64,000 nt of DNA from Novosphingobium sp. SG707 (GCF_012275515.1 NZ_JAAZQL010000003.1:121236-185235), one strand, 5' to 3'; shown: positions 1 to 8,881, numbered from the stretch's first letter. Made by a program: numbers and translations. The notes: generated by a model not told the origin, from the letters alone.

Positions 1-165
1 GCGCCGCTTGTGCCTTTGCCCATGGGTTGCGGTCAAGCCGCAGGTGGCAGCAGCACAGCAATATAACGTGACAATCGGTTGACAAAGCCGCACGCAGGGG
101 AAATTGAACTACACAGGTTCTGGAAATTATTTTTACAACAAAAACGAATACTGGGTCCAAAATCT
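1..165 (+). promoter_or_regulatory. Upstream region of the AraC-type regulator, likely promoter
   Basis: No gene is evident here. A TTGACA hexamer at 79-84 looks like a sigma-70 -35 element. The sequence after it becomes AT-rich around 125-150, which suits a promoter reading toward the ATG at 166. The TTG at 79 could be read as a start codon but lies inside this hexamer, which argues for starting the protein at 166. No -10 element is clear enough to name. Confidence 0.35.
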
Positions 166-1110
166 ATGCTCAAGCCAACCAAACCGGCCCTTGATGCAGC
201 GGTGACACCGCTGGTCGGCCGGTCAAGCAAGGGCCAACCGCTGTCCTATAATCGGGCGCCCGCGCCCGATCTGGCGCCGTGGCTGGGGCGGATCTATGTC
301 ACGCCGGTCAATCTGCCGCCTGATTACTGCCTGTCTTCTGGCATCTTCAACGACAGTTCGATGGTGCGTATTCAACTGGGCGGCAAATGGACCGCCCATA
401 CCGCCGACGGTGTCCACCATCTTGGCCGCGCCGCGCTGATTTTTGGCCCGCAAAGCAAGATCATGCCCATCACCGTCGAGGGCAGCTTTCTGTCCATCGG
501 CTATGCGCTGAAGGCGGGGGCGGGCTATGCGCTCTTTGGCCGCAGCGCGCATGAGATGGTCAACCGGCTGGTCCCGCTCGAACATTACGGACTCAACAGC
601 GAAGAAACGCTGGCCGCCTTCAGCCATACCGAGGACCCGGTGGCGATCGCCGATCTGCTGGAGCGCCGTTTCCGGCTGCTGGTGGAAAAGCTGGGCCGTC
701 CGTATCCCAATCCGATCAGCACCGCCTTTGAGGCGCTGACCTTTGCCAATCCCAATGCCAGCATCAGCGATTTCGCCGCCGAGATGGCGATCAGTACGCG
801 ACAGTTGGAGCGGATCGTGCGGCGCGATTTCGGTATGCCGCCCAAGCAGGTGATGCGCCGCGCCCGCGCGCTGGACATGGCCAGCCATCTGCACGGCGTG
901 GCCGACGAGGCCGAGGCCGAGGAACTGATCCTGCGCTATTTCGATCAGGCGCAGATGACGCGCGAATTTACCGAATTGTTCGGCGTGACACCGCGCCGCT
1001 TTGTGCGCACGCCCAACCCGCTGCTCACGCTGGCGCTGGAATCGCGTCAGGCCAAAAGGCTGGAGGCGCTGGAACGCGTGCCGCCGGGGGGCAACCGCCC
1101 CTGGCAATAA
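166..1110 (+). CDS. AraC-family transcriptional regulator
   Basis: A 314-residue protein from the ATG at 166. The C-terminal third (about residues 205-300) has the double helix-turn-helix character of AraC/XylS regulators: a first helix pair around 'AAEMAISTRQLERIVRRDFG' and a second ending in 'FTELFGVTPRRF', the usual end of the fold. The N-terminal 200 residues would be a sensor or dimerisation domain but match no ligand class I recognise. It is a cytoplasmic DNA-binding protein. The gene stands alone, converges on prs, and gives no hint of its regulon. An in-frame TTG at 79 would add 29 residues but overlaps a promoter-like hexamer. Confidence 0.82.
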   Translation: MLKPTKPALDAAVTPLVGRSSKGQPLSYNRAPAPDLAPWLGRIYVTPVNLPPDYCLSSGIFNDSSMVRIQLGGKWTAHTADGVHHLGRAALIFGPQSKIMPITVEGSFLSIGYALKAGAGYALFGRSAHEMVNRLVPLEHYGLNSEETLAAFSHTEDPVAIADLLERRFRLLVEKLGRPYPNPISTAFEALTFANPNASISDFAAEMAISTRQLERIVRRDFGMPPKQVMRRARALDMASHLHGVADEAEAEELILRYFDQAQMTREFTELFGVTPRRFVRTPNPLLTLALESRQAKRLEALERVPPGGNRPWQ

Positions 1111-1138
1111 AGGCCCCCTGCTGGCGGCAGAGGGCCTT
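1110..1138. terminator. Hairpin between convergent araC-type gene and prs
   Basis: AAGGCCC at 1110-1116 pairs with GGGCCTT at 1132-1138 across a 15-nt loop. It sits in the 35-nt gap between two convergent genes, so it can serve either strand. There is no long T-run, so it is a weak intrinsic terminator at best. Confidence 0.5.
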
Positions 1139-1145
1139 GCAAGTC

Positions 1146-2081
1146 TTAGTCGAACAGGCTCGACACCGAGCTTTCATCCGCGATACGGCGGATCGCCTCG
1201 CCGATCAGCGGAGCGATGGTCAGCAGACGGATCTTGTCCGACTTCTGCGTTTCCTCGGTGGGCAGGATCGAGTCGGTGATGACCAGTTCCTTGAGCGCCG
1301 AATTGTTGACGCGCGAGACCGCCGCGCCCGACAGCACGCCATGGGTGATATAGGCCGTGACCGAAGCGGCGCCCGCATCCATCAGCGCCTGCGCCGCGTT
1401 GCACAGCGTGCCGCCCGAATCGATGATGTCGTCGATCAGGATGCAGGTGCGGCCCTTGACGTCGCCGATGATGTTCATCACCTCCGACACGCCCGGCTTG
1501 TCGCGGCGCTTGTCCACGATGGCCAGCGGGGCATTGTTCAGACGCTTGGCCAGCGCGCGGGCGCGCACCACGCCGCCAACGTCGGGCGAAACCACCATCA
1601 GCCCATCATCGCCATTGCGCGCCAGAATATCGGCGGCCATCACGGGGGCGGCAAACAGGTTGTCGGTGGGAATGTCGAAGAAGCCCTGGATCTGACCCGC
1701 ATGGAGGTCAACCGCCAGCACGCGGTCGGCGCCCGCCGTGGTGATCAGATTGGCCACCAGCTTGGCCGAGATCGGCGTGCGCGGGCCGGGCTTGCGGTCC
1801 TGACGGGCATAGCCGAAATAGGGGACGACCGCCGTGATCCGCTTGGCCGAGGCGCGGCGCAGCGCGTCGATGCAGATCAGCAGTTCCATCAGATTGTCGT
1901 TCGCGGGATAGGCGGTCGACTGAACGACGAAGACATCCTCGCCGCGCACGTTTTCGTGGATTTCGACGAAGACTTCTTCATCGGCAAAACGGCGCACACT
2001 GGCATCCGTCAATTGCAGTTCCAGATAGCCCGCAATCGCGCGCGCCAGCGGCAGGTTACCGTTACCGGCAAGGATCTTCAT
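1146..2081 (-). CDS. prs: Ribose-phosphate pyrophosphokinase (PRPP synthetase)
   Basis: A 311-residue class I PRPP synthetase, close to the usual length of about 315. It makes phosphoribosyl pyrophosphate from ribose 5-phosphate and ATP for purine, pyrimidine, NAD, histidine and tryptophan synthesis. Visible signatures are '[20 protein letters not shown]' near residue 33, the ATP-loop motif YARQDRK at 91-97, the flexible-loop region [11 protein letters not shown] from 125, and the PRPP loop '[13 protein letters not shown]' around 213-225. It is cytosolic and acts as a hexamer in characterised members. It converges on the AraC gene and lies downstream of glpX on the same strand, with 161 nt between them. 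All core residues look intact. Confidence 0.97.
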   Translation of the reverse strand: MKILAGNGNLPLARAIAGYLELQLTDASVRRFADEEVFVEIHENVRGEDVFVVQSTAYPANDNLMELLICIDALRRASAKRITAVVPYFGYARQDRKPGPRTPISAKLVANLITTAGADRVLAVDLHAGQIQGFFDIPTDNLFAAPVMAADILARNGDDGLMVVSPDVGGVVRARALAKRLNNAPLAIVDKRRDKPGVSEVMNIIGDVKGRTCILIDDIIDSGGTLCNAAQALMDAGAASVTAYITHGVLSGAAVSRVNNSALKELVITDSILPTEETQKSDKIRLLTIAPLIGEAIRRIADESSVSSLFD

Positions 2082-2242
2082 TCGCGTATCTCCACTGCAC
2101 GCGGCACGAAAGACTCAGCCGCCGCGTTGCTTCCCTCGCGCGTGCCTCTAGCCAAGAACGGCAGGATTGCAAGGTTTGCCGCACATACAAAAGGAGGCAG
2201 CGGTGCAAACCCCTGCCCCCTTTATGTTATTCGCAGTACCGA

Positions 2243-3220
2243 TTACGCCCGGCGGTCGCCCTTGACCCAGCGCACGGTGCCGGTGCTGGCGCGCATCACC
2301 ACGCTTTCGGTGGTCAGACGGCCGCCGCGCGTGCGCTTCACGCCTTTCAGCAGCGAGCCGTCGGTCACGCCGCTGGCGGCAAAGATGCAGTCGCCCTTGG
2401 CCAGCTCGGTCAGGTCATAGATCTTGTTGAGATCGGTGATGCCCCATTTGTAGGCGCGGGCCTTTTCATCGTCATTGCGGAACACCAGACGGCCCTTGAA
2501 CTGACCACCGACACAGCGCAGAGCCGCTGCGGCCAGCACGCCTTCCGGCGCGCCGCCCTGGCCCATATACATGTCGATGTTGGTTTCCTCGGTGTTGGTG
2601 GTGGCGATCACGCCCGCCACGTCGCCGTCGCCGATCAGATAGACGCCGCAACCAAGCGCGCGCAGTTCGTCGATGAGGTCCGTGTGGCGCGGGCGGTCCA
2701 GCACGCAGACCACGATGTCCTCGGGCGCCACGCCCTTGGCGGCGGCCACGGCCTTGACGTTCTCAGTCGGGCTCTTGGCCAGATCGATGATGCCATCAGG
2801 ATAGCCCGGCCCCACGGCCAGCTTGTCCATATAGGTGTCGGGCGCGTTGAGCAGCCCGCCCTCTTCGGCAATCGCCAGCACGGCCAGCGAGTTCGGCCCG
2901 GCCTTGGCGCAGATCGTCGTGCCTTCCAGCGGGTCGAGAGCGATGTCGATCTTGGGGCCCTTGCCCAGCGCCGCGCCGACCTTTTCGCCGATATAGAGCA
3001 TCGGCGCCTCGTCGCGCTCACCCTCGCCGATCACCACGGTGCCGTCGATATAAAGTTCGTTGAGCTTCTCGCGCATGGCTTCGACTGCGGCGGCGTCGGC
3101 GGCCTTCTCGTCCCCGCGTCCGATCAGCTTGGCCGAGGCGATGGCGGCCGCTTCGGTCACGCGCACCATTTCAAGCACCAGAACGCGGTCGAGAATCTTG
3201 CTGGCAGGAGTAGCGCTCAT
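2243..3220 (-). CDS. glpX: Class II fructose-1,6-bisphosphatase
   Basis: A 325-residue GlpX-type phosphatase that hydrolyses fructose 1,6-bisphosphate to fructose 6-phosphate in gluconeogenesis (in some relatives also sedoheptulose bisphosphate). The family signatures GEGERDEAPML (about 66-76) and the metal/phosphate motif DPLEGTT (96-102) are present. The ATG at 3220 follows the upstream gene hom after a spacer holding two hairpins, so it probably has its own promoter. In several alphaproteobacteria glpX follows hom on the same strand, as here. The product is cytosolic and Li+-sensitive in characterised homologues. Confidence 0.96.
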   Translation of the reverse strand: MSATPASKILDRVLVLEMVRVTEAAAIASAKLIGRGDEKAADAAAVEAMREKLNELYIDGTVVIGEGERDEAPMLYIGEKVGAALGKGPKIDIALDPLEGTTICAKAGPNSLAVLAIAEEGGLLNAPDTYMDKLAVGPGYPDGIIDLAKSPTENVKAVAAAKGVAPEDIVVCVLDRPRHTDLIDELRALGCGVYLIGDGDVAGVIATTNTEETNIDMYMGQGGAPEGVLAAAALRCVGGQFKGRLVFRNDDEKARAYKWGITDLNKIYDLTELAKGDCIFAASGVTDGSLLKGVKRTRGGRLTTESVVMRASTGTVRWVKGDRRA

Positions 3221-3418
3221 AATCTGTCCGATTCCTTCAGGAATGTATGGCCCCTATGCCGGACCTGTTGGTCGGCAGTGTGAATGCACGTTGTGAATAC
3301 CTATGCAGACACGTCCGCTTACCTATGCACAGGCCGGTTGTCGAGCGGACAAATGCCGCAAACGCGAAGTCAAAGGTCCAAAACGGGCAACATACGAACC
3401 CAGTTATTGAGCCGACAA

Positions 3419-3451
3419 AGAAAAACGCCGAGGGCATGGCCCCCGGCGTCG
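3419..3451 (-). terminator. Intrinsic terminator downstream of hom
   Basis: On the minus strand a GC-rich stem formed by CGCCG and GGGC segments (about 3426-3449, with one bulge) is followed by a T-rich tract, visible on the plus strand as aaagaaaaa at 3417-3425. It lies about 60 nt past the hom stop codon and points in the hom direction. Confidence 0.7.
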
Positions 3452-3468
3452 AAATTGTCTGAGTTACT

Positions 3469-3505
3469 GCGCATTTGCTCCCGGATTTCGGCGGAGCAAA
3501 TGCGC
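3469..3505 (-). repeat. Perfect 13-bp stem-loop just after the hom stop codon
   Basis: GCGCATTTGCTCC at 3469-3481 and its exact complement GGAGCAAATGCGC at 3493-3505 enclose an 11-nt loop. The stem begins 4 nt past the hom stop codon. There is no U-run, so it is more likely a 3'-end stabiliser or part of a two-hairpin terminator region than a terminator alone. Confidence 0.7.
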
Positions 3506-3509
3506 CGCC

Positions 3510-4877
3510 TTACGCGCCCAGAATCTGCATGACCAACGGCTGGCCTACCAGGCTGGGCGAACCTTCGAGCAGCGCCAGCGCCTTGGCCACGGCCGCCTCG
3601 GGCACTTCATGCGTGACGATGGCGACGATGACCGCCCCGTCCTTGCTGGCCTGACCTTTCTGGATCAGGCTCTCGATGGACACACCCGCATCGCGCATAG
3701 CGGCAGTGATTTCGGCCAGCACGCCCGGACGATCCGCCACGAGGAAGCGGATATAGGCGCGGCCAAGGCGATGACCGGCAGGCGCAGGCGCCATGTCTTC
3801 CAAACCATCAACGGGGATCGAAAAGGCCATGTCGGCTTCAAACCCGGTGTCCATGCCGCGCGCGATGTCGATCAGGTCTGCCACCACCGCCGAAGCGGTC
3901 GGACCATCGCCCGCGCCCGCGCCCTGAAACAGCAGGCGGCCCGAGAAATTGCCCTCGACCACGACCGCATTGGTCGGGCCATCGACATGGGCGAGCAGAT
4001 TGTCGAAAGGCACCAGATGGGGCGCAACGCGCTGGAACAGGCCCGGCGTGCCCTCGGGTCCGGCATCGGCCTCGGCGGTGCCGATCAGGCGGATGCAATA
4101 GCCCAGCGAATCGGCCTGGGCGATATCGGCCGCCAGGATGCGGCTGATGCCCTGCGTGTCTACGCTGCCAAAGTCGATCTTGGCGCCGAACGCAATGGCC
4201 GACAGGATGGACAGCTTGTGCGCGGCGTCGATGCCCTCGATGTCAAAGGTCGGGTCGGCCTCGGCATAGCCCTTGGCCTGCGCCTCGGAGAGCACCTCGG
4301 CGAAATCACGGCCGGTGTCTTCCATCGTCGAGAGGATGTAATTGCAGGTGCCGTTGAGGATGCCGTAAAGGCGCTCGACCCGGTTGGCCGCCGCACCTTC
4401 GCGCAGGCCCTTGATGACCGGGATGCCGCCCGCCACGGCCGCTTCAAAACGCATGGCCACACCCTGCGCTTCGGCTTCCTTGGCCAGCGCCATGCCGTGA
4501 TGGGCGATCATCGCCTTGTTGGCCGTCACCAGCGCCTTGCCATGGCGAATCGCATTGCGCGCCAGCACCAGCGCCGGGCCGTCCGACCCGCCGACCAGTT
4601 CGACCACCACGTCCACGTCATCGCGCGCGGCCATCGCGGTCATGTCGTCTTCCCACGCATAGGGCGAAAGATCGACGCCGCGATCCTTGCCGCGATCACG
4701 TGCGGAAACGGCGGAAACCTTGATCGGGCGGCCTGCGCGCCGCGCGATCAGATCGGCATTGGCCTCCACCAGCCGAATGACGCCCGCGCCCACCGTGCCA
4801 AGGCCCGCCAGCGCAATGCGCAGCGGCGGCTTGCCGGATTGGGGCGAAAGGGTGGCGCTATCGACAGTATCGGTCAT
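3510..4877 (-). CDS. hom: Homoserine dehydrogenase
   Basis: A 455-residue homoserine dehydrogenase reducing aspartate semialdehyde to homoserine for threonine, methionine and isoleucine synthesis. The N-terminus carries the dinucleotide motif GLGTVGAG near residues 25-32. The central part has 'NKAMIAHHG' and 'GGIPVIKGLREGAAANRVER', typical of the catalytic domain. The C-terminal 80 residues (from 'DRPGVLAEITAAMRDAGVSI') form an ACT domain for threonine feedback. I chose the ATG at 4877 because an upstream in-frame extension of 79 residues reads as non-protein-like sequence. The next leftward gene, glpX, is separated by hairpins. Confidence 0.96.
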   Translation of the reverse strand: MTDTVDSATLSPQSGKPPLRIALAGLGTVGAGVIRLVEANADLIARRAGRPIKVSAVSARDRGKDRGVDLSPYAWEDDMTAMAARDDVDVVVELVGGSDGPALVLARNAIRHGKALVTANKAMIAHHGMALAKEAEAQGVAMRFEAAVAGGIPVIKGLREGAAANRVERLYGILNGTCNYILSTMEDTGRDFAEVLSEAQAKGYAEADPTFDIEGIDAAHKLSILSAIAFGAKIDFGSVDTQGISRILAADIAQADSLGYCIRLIGTAEADAGPEGTPGLFQRVAPHLVPFDNLLAHVDGPTNAVVVEGNFSGRLLFQGAGAGDGPTASAVVADLIDIARGMDTGFEADMAFSIPVDGLEDMAPAPAGHRLGRAYIRFLVADRPGVLAEITAAMRDAGVSIESLIQKGQASKDGAVIVAIVTHEVPEAAVAKALALLEGSPSLVGQPLVMQILGA

Positions 4878-4936
4878 CGTGGAATCCTTGGATTTGACGA
4901 TGCGCCACCTAGGGGGCAATTGGATTGCCAGCAAGC

Positions 4937-5815
4937 CTATTTGGCCGGTTTGGCAATATCCCCGCCCCACGCAACCCGCGTGCGCGTGCAAGGCCCCAGA
5001 TCGCGGCGCACCAGCAGATAATCTGCGACAGCCTGATCCTTGGCCTCCTGCGTTTCGCCCAGATTGGCCGAAGCGGGCAGCGTTTCGGGCAGCGAGCAGG
5101 CCAGACGATACCATTCCAGCGTGCCTTGCGCGGGCGGGGCATTGGCCGCATCGACCACTTCGGAGAAGGACGCGCTCCAGCGCGAGGGCTGGCCCGGCTT
5201 GTGCTGGACAATGATGGCCGCGGGCGTGCCCTTGGCCGTGGTCAGGAAGATCTGCGTTTCGCCTTCGCCTGCCAGATCGCCCTGCTGATAGAGCGCCATA
5301 TTGATTCCCGTAATATGGGGCGGCGAATCAGGGGCGGCCAGATCGGCCAGAATCTTGCGGACCTGCGCCTCGAGCGGCTGGCTCCAGGGCAGCTGGGCAT
5401 CGGGCGAAACCAGCTGGATATCGCCCGGCGTGGTGCCGGGACGGGCAAAGATCAGCACCATCTGTTTGCGCGGATTGGGAATTTTGTGGCGCGAATCGAG
5501 CCGGATATCGGCCAGATAGCGCACCGAGGCCGAAACCGAGCCGGTTCCGCTCAACAAATCAATTCCCTGCGCCTCGACATAGGCACGCTGGACGGTCAAA
5601 AAAGGCGACGTCTCGCGCGGCAGAGGCATGGGAATCACCTTTTTCAGCTCGGCGAAGACGACCAAAGGCGACGATTCGGCCAGACCAACAAGGTCAGCAT
5701 ACGATTGTACGACATTTTGCGTAAGGGGCTCCTGAGCCCCCGCAGAGACCGGAACAAACAGCGGCAATAGAGCCGCAAAGCAAGCCGATTTCCATGCTCG
5801 GATGCCTTGAAACAT
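4937..5815 (-). CDS. Exported protein of unknown function
   Basis: About 292 residues from the ATG at 5815, which follows a GGAG ribosome-binding site. In-frame ATGs at 5842 and 5872 are alternatives. The N-terminus is a clear Sec signal peptide: basic 'RAWKS', then hydrophobic 'ACFAALLPLFVPV', then a cleavage site near 'SAGAQ'. The mature part has no motif I can assign and only two cysteines late in the chain, which could form a disulfide. It lies 59 nt upstream of hom on the same strand, and shared transcription is possible. It looks like a lineage-specific periplasmic protein of sphingomonads. No function is assigned. Confidence 0.75.
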   Translation of the reverse strand: MFQGIRAWKSACFAALLPLFVPVSAGAQEPLTQNVVQSYADLVGLAESSPLVVFAELKKVIPMPLPRETSPFLTVQRAYVEAQGIDLLSGTGSVSASVRYLADIRLDSRHKIPNPRKQMVLIFARPGTTPGDIQLVSPDAQLPWSQPLEAQVRKILADLAAPDSPPHITGINMALYQQGDLAGEGETQIFLTTAKGTPAAIIVQHKPGQPSRWSASFSEVVDAANAPPAQGTLEWYRLACSLPETLPASANLGETQEAKDQAVADYLLVRRDLGPCTRTRVAWGGDIAKPAK

Positions 5816-6118
5816 CGCGGAAAACTCCGAAAAATTCGCCATTGGCGCATAACCCCTGCAAAAGGCCCCCAAGGGTGCCTGTTAGATAGGCTTTAACACA
5901 AATGAATTTTGCCTGAACCCCACCCCCCTGCGCATAAGGCGTTGCGCCGAGTCGGCAAGGTGGCTAGGATTGGCAAAAAAGCGGACCCCCAACAAAGGGG
6001 GCCGATGCGTTCGCCGAAAGCCGACACATAAGGCATTTGGCGAATATCCGGTAAATCCGGCAGGGTGGATATGAGCTTTTCCCCATGGACTTCGCCTTCG
6101 GGTTCGGTTCATGGTCGG

Positions 6119-6140
6119 CCCGGGGCTTGCCCGGGTTTTT
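6119..6140 (+). terminator. Intrinsic terminator in the tonB leader
   Basis: CCCGGG (6119-6124), loop GCTTG, CCCGGG (6130-6135), then five T residues (6136-6140). The structure ends only 20 nt before the tonB start codon, and no plus-strand gene lies upstream. It may end a short leader or small RNA, or act as an attenuator. Confidence 0.6.
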
Positions 6141-6160
6141 GTATGGAGTGATGCGTCTGA

Positions 6161-6817
6161 ATGGCCTACGCTGATCAACAATTGAGCGGTAATCGCCTTA
6201 CCGCCATTATCATCGTTGCCTTGATTCACATCGTCGTTGGTTATGCCTTGGTCTCTGGTCTTGCCTACTCGGCCGTCCAGAAGGTCATGAAAAAAGTGAC
6301 GACTGTCGATATCAAGCAAGAGGAGAAACCGCCGCCACCGCCTCCGCCGCCGCCGAAGGACGCTCCGCCGCCGCCGATCGTCGCTCCGCCGCCGCCGGTG
6401 AACGTGGCGCCCGTCAGCGCGCCCGTGATCGAGACGGTTTCGGTTGCCCCGCCGCCGGCGCCGCCTGCCCCTGTGCTGGCACCGCCTGCGCCTTCGGCGC
6501 CGCCGCCGCCGCGTTTCACGCCTGTTGGCGCTGCCCCCAAGGGCAACCCCGCCAACTGGGTGACGCCTGAGGACTATCCTTCGCGCCCCCTGCGTGAAGG
6601 TGTGCAGGGCACGACGGGTTTCAAGCTGACCGTGGCCCCTGACGGGCGCGTGTCGGGCTGTGAAATCACGGCCAGCTCGGGCAATGCCGAACTGGATGCT
6701 GCCACCTGCAAATACGCCACCAGCCGCGCGCGCTTTGCGCCCGCCAAGGATGGCGAAGGCCAGCCCACCACCGGCGTTTATGCCAATCGCGTGAAGTGGG
6801 TCATCCCGAAGGACTGA
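6161..6817 (+). CDS. tonB: TonB energy transducer
   Basis: A 218-residue TonB protein that carries proton-motive energy from ExbB-ExbD in the inner membrane to outer-membrane TonB-dependent receptors. Residues about 12-33 form the single N-terminal membrane anchor ('LTAIIIVALIHIVVGYALV'). Residues about 48-115 are a long proline/alanine-rich periplasmic spanner with repeated PPPPPP runs. The C-terminal 85 residues, with 'EGVQGTTGFKLTVAPDGRVS' and ending in VKWVIPKD, are the TonB_C receptor-contact domain. It heads the operon with exbB, exbD and a second exbD. The large receptor at 25235-28003 is a plausible client. Confidence 0.95.
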   Translation: MAYADQQLSGNRLTAIIIVALIHIVVGYALVSGLAYSAVQKVMKKVTTVDIKQEEKPPPPPPPPPKDAPPPPIVAPPPPVNVAPVSAPVIETVSVAPPPAPPAPVLAPPAPSAPPPPRFTPVGAAPKGNPANWVTPEDYPSRPLREGVQGTTGFKLTVAPDGRVSGCEITASSGNAELDAATCKYATSRARFAPAKDGEGQPTTGVYANRVKWVIPKD

Positions 6818-6911
6818 GCCACACTCCCCAGGGGATCTGCGGCATGAAGGCCCGGTCCCTACTGTAAATGACCCTATTCTCTACTCGAGAGCCCTTTGAG
6901 AGGACCATCGC

Positions 6912-7661
6912 ATGCTTATTGACATTCTGACCGCCGCTGCTGGCGCGGCTCCGCAGAACAAGTTCGGCTTCAAGGAAGCCCTGGAACAGGGCGGTCTGAT
7001 CGCTCAGTCGACCGTGACCATCATGGCGATTTTCTCGTTCGGTTCGTTCTTCGTGCTGTTCACCCGCTGGTCGGACCAGTCGAAGATCCTCAAGCAGTAC
7101 AAGGCTCTGGGCACGTTCTGGAAGGCCGCTTCGCTCAAGGAAGGCGCCGCCAAGCTGGAAAAGACCAGCCCGTTCCGTGACATCGTCGAAGCCGGTATCC
7201 TGGCCGAAGAAAACCACGGCAAGATGGCCGACAGCCTCGAAGCCCACGACTGGGTCCACTCGTCGCTGGCCCGCACCGAAGCCTCGATCGGCGCGTTCCT
7301 TGCTCGTGGCCTGCCCTTCCTCGCCACCGTCGGTTCGACCGCTCCTTTCGTGGGTCTGTTCGGTACCGTGGTCGGCATCTACCGCGCTCTGATCGCCATC
7401 GGTCTGGCCGGTTCGGCATCGATCGACAAGGTTGCCGGCCCCGTGGGTGAAGCTCTGATCATGACCGCCATCGGTCTGCTCGTCGCTGTGCCTGCCGTGC
7501 TTGCCTACAACTTCCTGCAGTCGCGCAACAAGCGCATCAACGAGCTGCTGACGGGCTTCTCGGCTGACGTGCTGGCCTACATCAACTCGAAGGGCGCCAT
7601 CAAGCCGGCCGTGGCTGCTGCCCCGGTGAAGGCTGCTCCGGCTCCCGCCGCCAAGAAGTAA
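6912..7661 (+). CDS. exbB: ExbB proton channel subunit (MotA/TolQ/ExbB family)
   Basis: A 249-residue inner-membrane protein of the MotA/TolQ/ExbB family, with ExbD the proton channel that energises TonB. Hydrophobic segments lie near residues 28-50, around 135-160 (a TVGSTAPFVGLFGTVVGIY block, the family signature) and around 175-200. The tail is Ala/Pro/Lys-rich. The ATG at 6912 follows GAGAGGACC. It sits 94 nt after tonB and 139 nt before exbD, with a strong intercistronic hairpin in the latter gap. TolQ is the main alternative, but the tonB neighbour favours ExbB. Confidence 0.94.
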   Translation: MLIDILTAAAGAAPQNKFGFKEALEQGGLIAQSTVTIMAIFSFGSFFVLFTRWSDQSKILKQYKALGTFWKAASLKEGAAKLEKTSPFRDIVEAGILAEENHGKMADSLEAHDWVHSSLARTEASIGAFLARGLPFLATVGSTAPFVGLFGTVVGIYRALIAIGLAGSASIDKVAGPVGEALIMTAIGLLVAVPAVLAYNFLQSRNKRINELLTGFSADVLAYINSKGAIKPAVAAAPVKAAPAPAAKK

Positions 7662-7703
7662 GACATGAGGTTGCATCCGGGCGGCCAGTCCGAGCGGATG
7701 CTA

Positions 7704-7739
7704 CGGGAAATCATGCGCGGCATGCGGCATGATTTCCCG
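7704..7739 (+). repeat. Perfect 13-bp intercistronic hairpin between exbB and exbD
   Basis: CGGGAAATCATGC at 7704-7716 pairs exactly with GCATGATTTCCCG at 7727-7739 across a 10-nt loop. A second pairing, CATCCG/CGGATG, lies just before it (about 7675-7700). There is no U-run, so a partial terminator or mRNA-protecting structure is more likely than full termination. Confidence 0.75.
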
Positions 7740-7800
7740 GCCCTCCCCTCCCCCCAATCCCTCCTCTCGAAAGAGGGCATTGCAAGAGTAGGATCATAAC

Positions 7801-8337
7801 ATGGCAATGTCTGTTGGCGGCGCGGGCGGCGAAGAAAAGCCGATGTCCGACATCAACACCACCCCTCTGGTGGACGTGATGCTGGTGCTGCTGATCATCT
7901 TCCTGATCGCAGTTCCGGTTGCGATCCAGACGATCCAGAAGCTGAAGATCCCTGTGATGGTTTCGCAGGAATCCAAGGATAAGGTCGAAAACCTGCTGAT
8001 CACGGTCAGCACCACCGACGCTGCCGGTCGCAGCGCCGGCGACCCCGGCTTCGAAGGCGCGTCGCGTGGTGGCGAATGCCGCATCTACTTCAACAACATC
8101 ACCCCCGTTGACTCGACTGAACTGTACGACCAGGCGTTCAAGCGCCTTGACGACATCATCAAGCGCGAGGGCGGTGCAGAGGTTCTGCGCGATAACCCCG
8201 AAAAGGTGCCGCAGGTTCACGTTCGTGCCGACGTCGAAGCGCCCTGGCGCTGCGTCGCGGGTGCGATCTTCAACGTGCAGCGCGCGGGCTATCCCACGGT
8301 TGGCTTCATCTCGAACCCGGTCGATCCGAACGGCTGA
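7801..8337 (+). CDS. exbD: ExbD biopolymer transport protein, first copy
   Basis: A 178-residue ExbD/TolR-family protein. After a short cytoplasmic N-terminus comes the conserved 'SDINTTPLVDVMLVLLIIFL' segment, a single transmembrane helix whose aspartate carries protons in characterised ExbD proteins. The rest is periplasmic. It is longer than the usual 140 residues because of a glycine-rich insertion (about 80-95) and a longer middle part. Two cysteines, in GECRIYF and PWRCVAG, could form a disulfide. It is followed after 29 nt by a second exbD, a pairing common in sphingomonads and Xanthomonas. Confidence 0.93.
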   Translation: MAMSVGGAGGEEKPMSDINTTPLVDVMLVLLIIFLIAVPVAIQTIQKLKIPVMVSQESKDKVENLLITVSTTDAAGRSAGDPGFEGASRGGECRIYFNNITPVDSTELYDQAFKRLDDIIKREGGAEVLRDNPEKVPQVHVRADVEAPWRCVAGAIFNVQRAGYPTVGFISNPVDPNG

Positions 8338-8366
8338 TAAGCCCTTTAACTCAGGAGTAACATCCC

Positions 8367-8816
8367 ATGGCAATGTCAGCCGGTAAAGACGATGGCGAGC
8401 CAATGTCGGAGATGAACACGACTCCGCTGATCGACGTTATGCTCGTTCTGCTGATCATGTTCATCATCACCATTCCGGTGGCCACCCACGCGGTGAACAT
8501 CGACCTGCCTTCGCCGCCGCCGCCGAATATGCCCAAGCCGCCGGTCGACCCGATCAAGAACAAGGTTGTGCTTACCCCGGATAACCAGATCCTGTGGAAC
8601 GGCACGCCGATCGACCGCAGCGTGCTGGCCGCGAACCTCAAGGCTTCGCGCAGCATGACCCCCGAGCCCGAACTTCAGTTCGAGCCGGATGCGCAGTCGG
8701 GCTATGAACTGGCAGCGAATGTGCTGAACATCATCAAGGCCTCGGAAGTGACGAAGTTCGGCTTCGTCGGTAACGAGCGCTATGCCACTTTCAACAAGGC
8801 TGCCGGGGCCAAGTAA
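8367..8816 (+). CDS. exbD: ExbD biopolymer transport protein, second copy
   Basis: A 149-residue ExbD-family protein with the same 'SEMNTTPLIDVMLVLLIMFI' membrane segment as its upstream neighbour and a standard-length periplasmic domain with a proline stretch (PSPPPPNMPKPP, about 50-61). It probably joins ExbB and the first ExbD in a mixed complex, as reported for Xanthomonas ExbD1/ExbD2. The ATG at 8367 follows an AGGAG site. A strong terminator follows, so it closes the tonB operon. Confidence 0.93.
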   Translation: MAMSAGKDDGEPMSEMNTTPLIDVMLVLLIMFIITIPVATHAVNIDLPSPPPPNMPKPPVDPIKNKVVLTPDNQILWNGTPIDRSVLAANLKASRSMTPEPELQFEPDAQSGYELAANVLNIIKASEVTKFGFVGNERYATFNKAAGAK

Positions 8817-8850
8817 GGCCAGGGTATGCTGCGTTAAACGGCAAGAGAGA

Positions 8851-8876
8851 GGGGCGGAGCGATCCGCCCCTTTTTT
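8851..8876 (+). terminator. Intrinsic terminator of the tonB-exbBDD operon
   Basis: GGGGCGGA (8851-8858), loop GCGA, TCCGCCCC (8863-8870), then TTTTTT (8871-8876). It lies between the second exbD and the convergent helicase gene, and is one of the cleanest intrinsic terminators in the window. Confidence 0.92.
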
Positions 8877-8881
8877 GCGCC

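Noticed and set aside
223..1107. A long minus-strand open frame opposite the AraC gene
   Set aside because: Composition is typical of the antisense of a high-GC gene. The plus-strand frame has recognisable AraC features.
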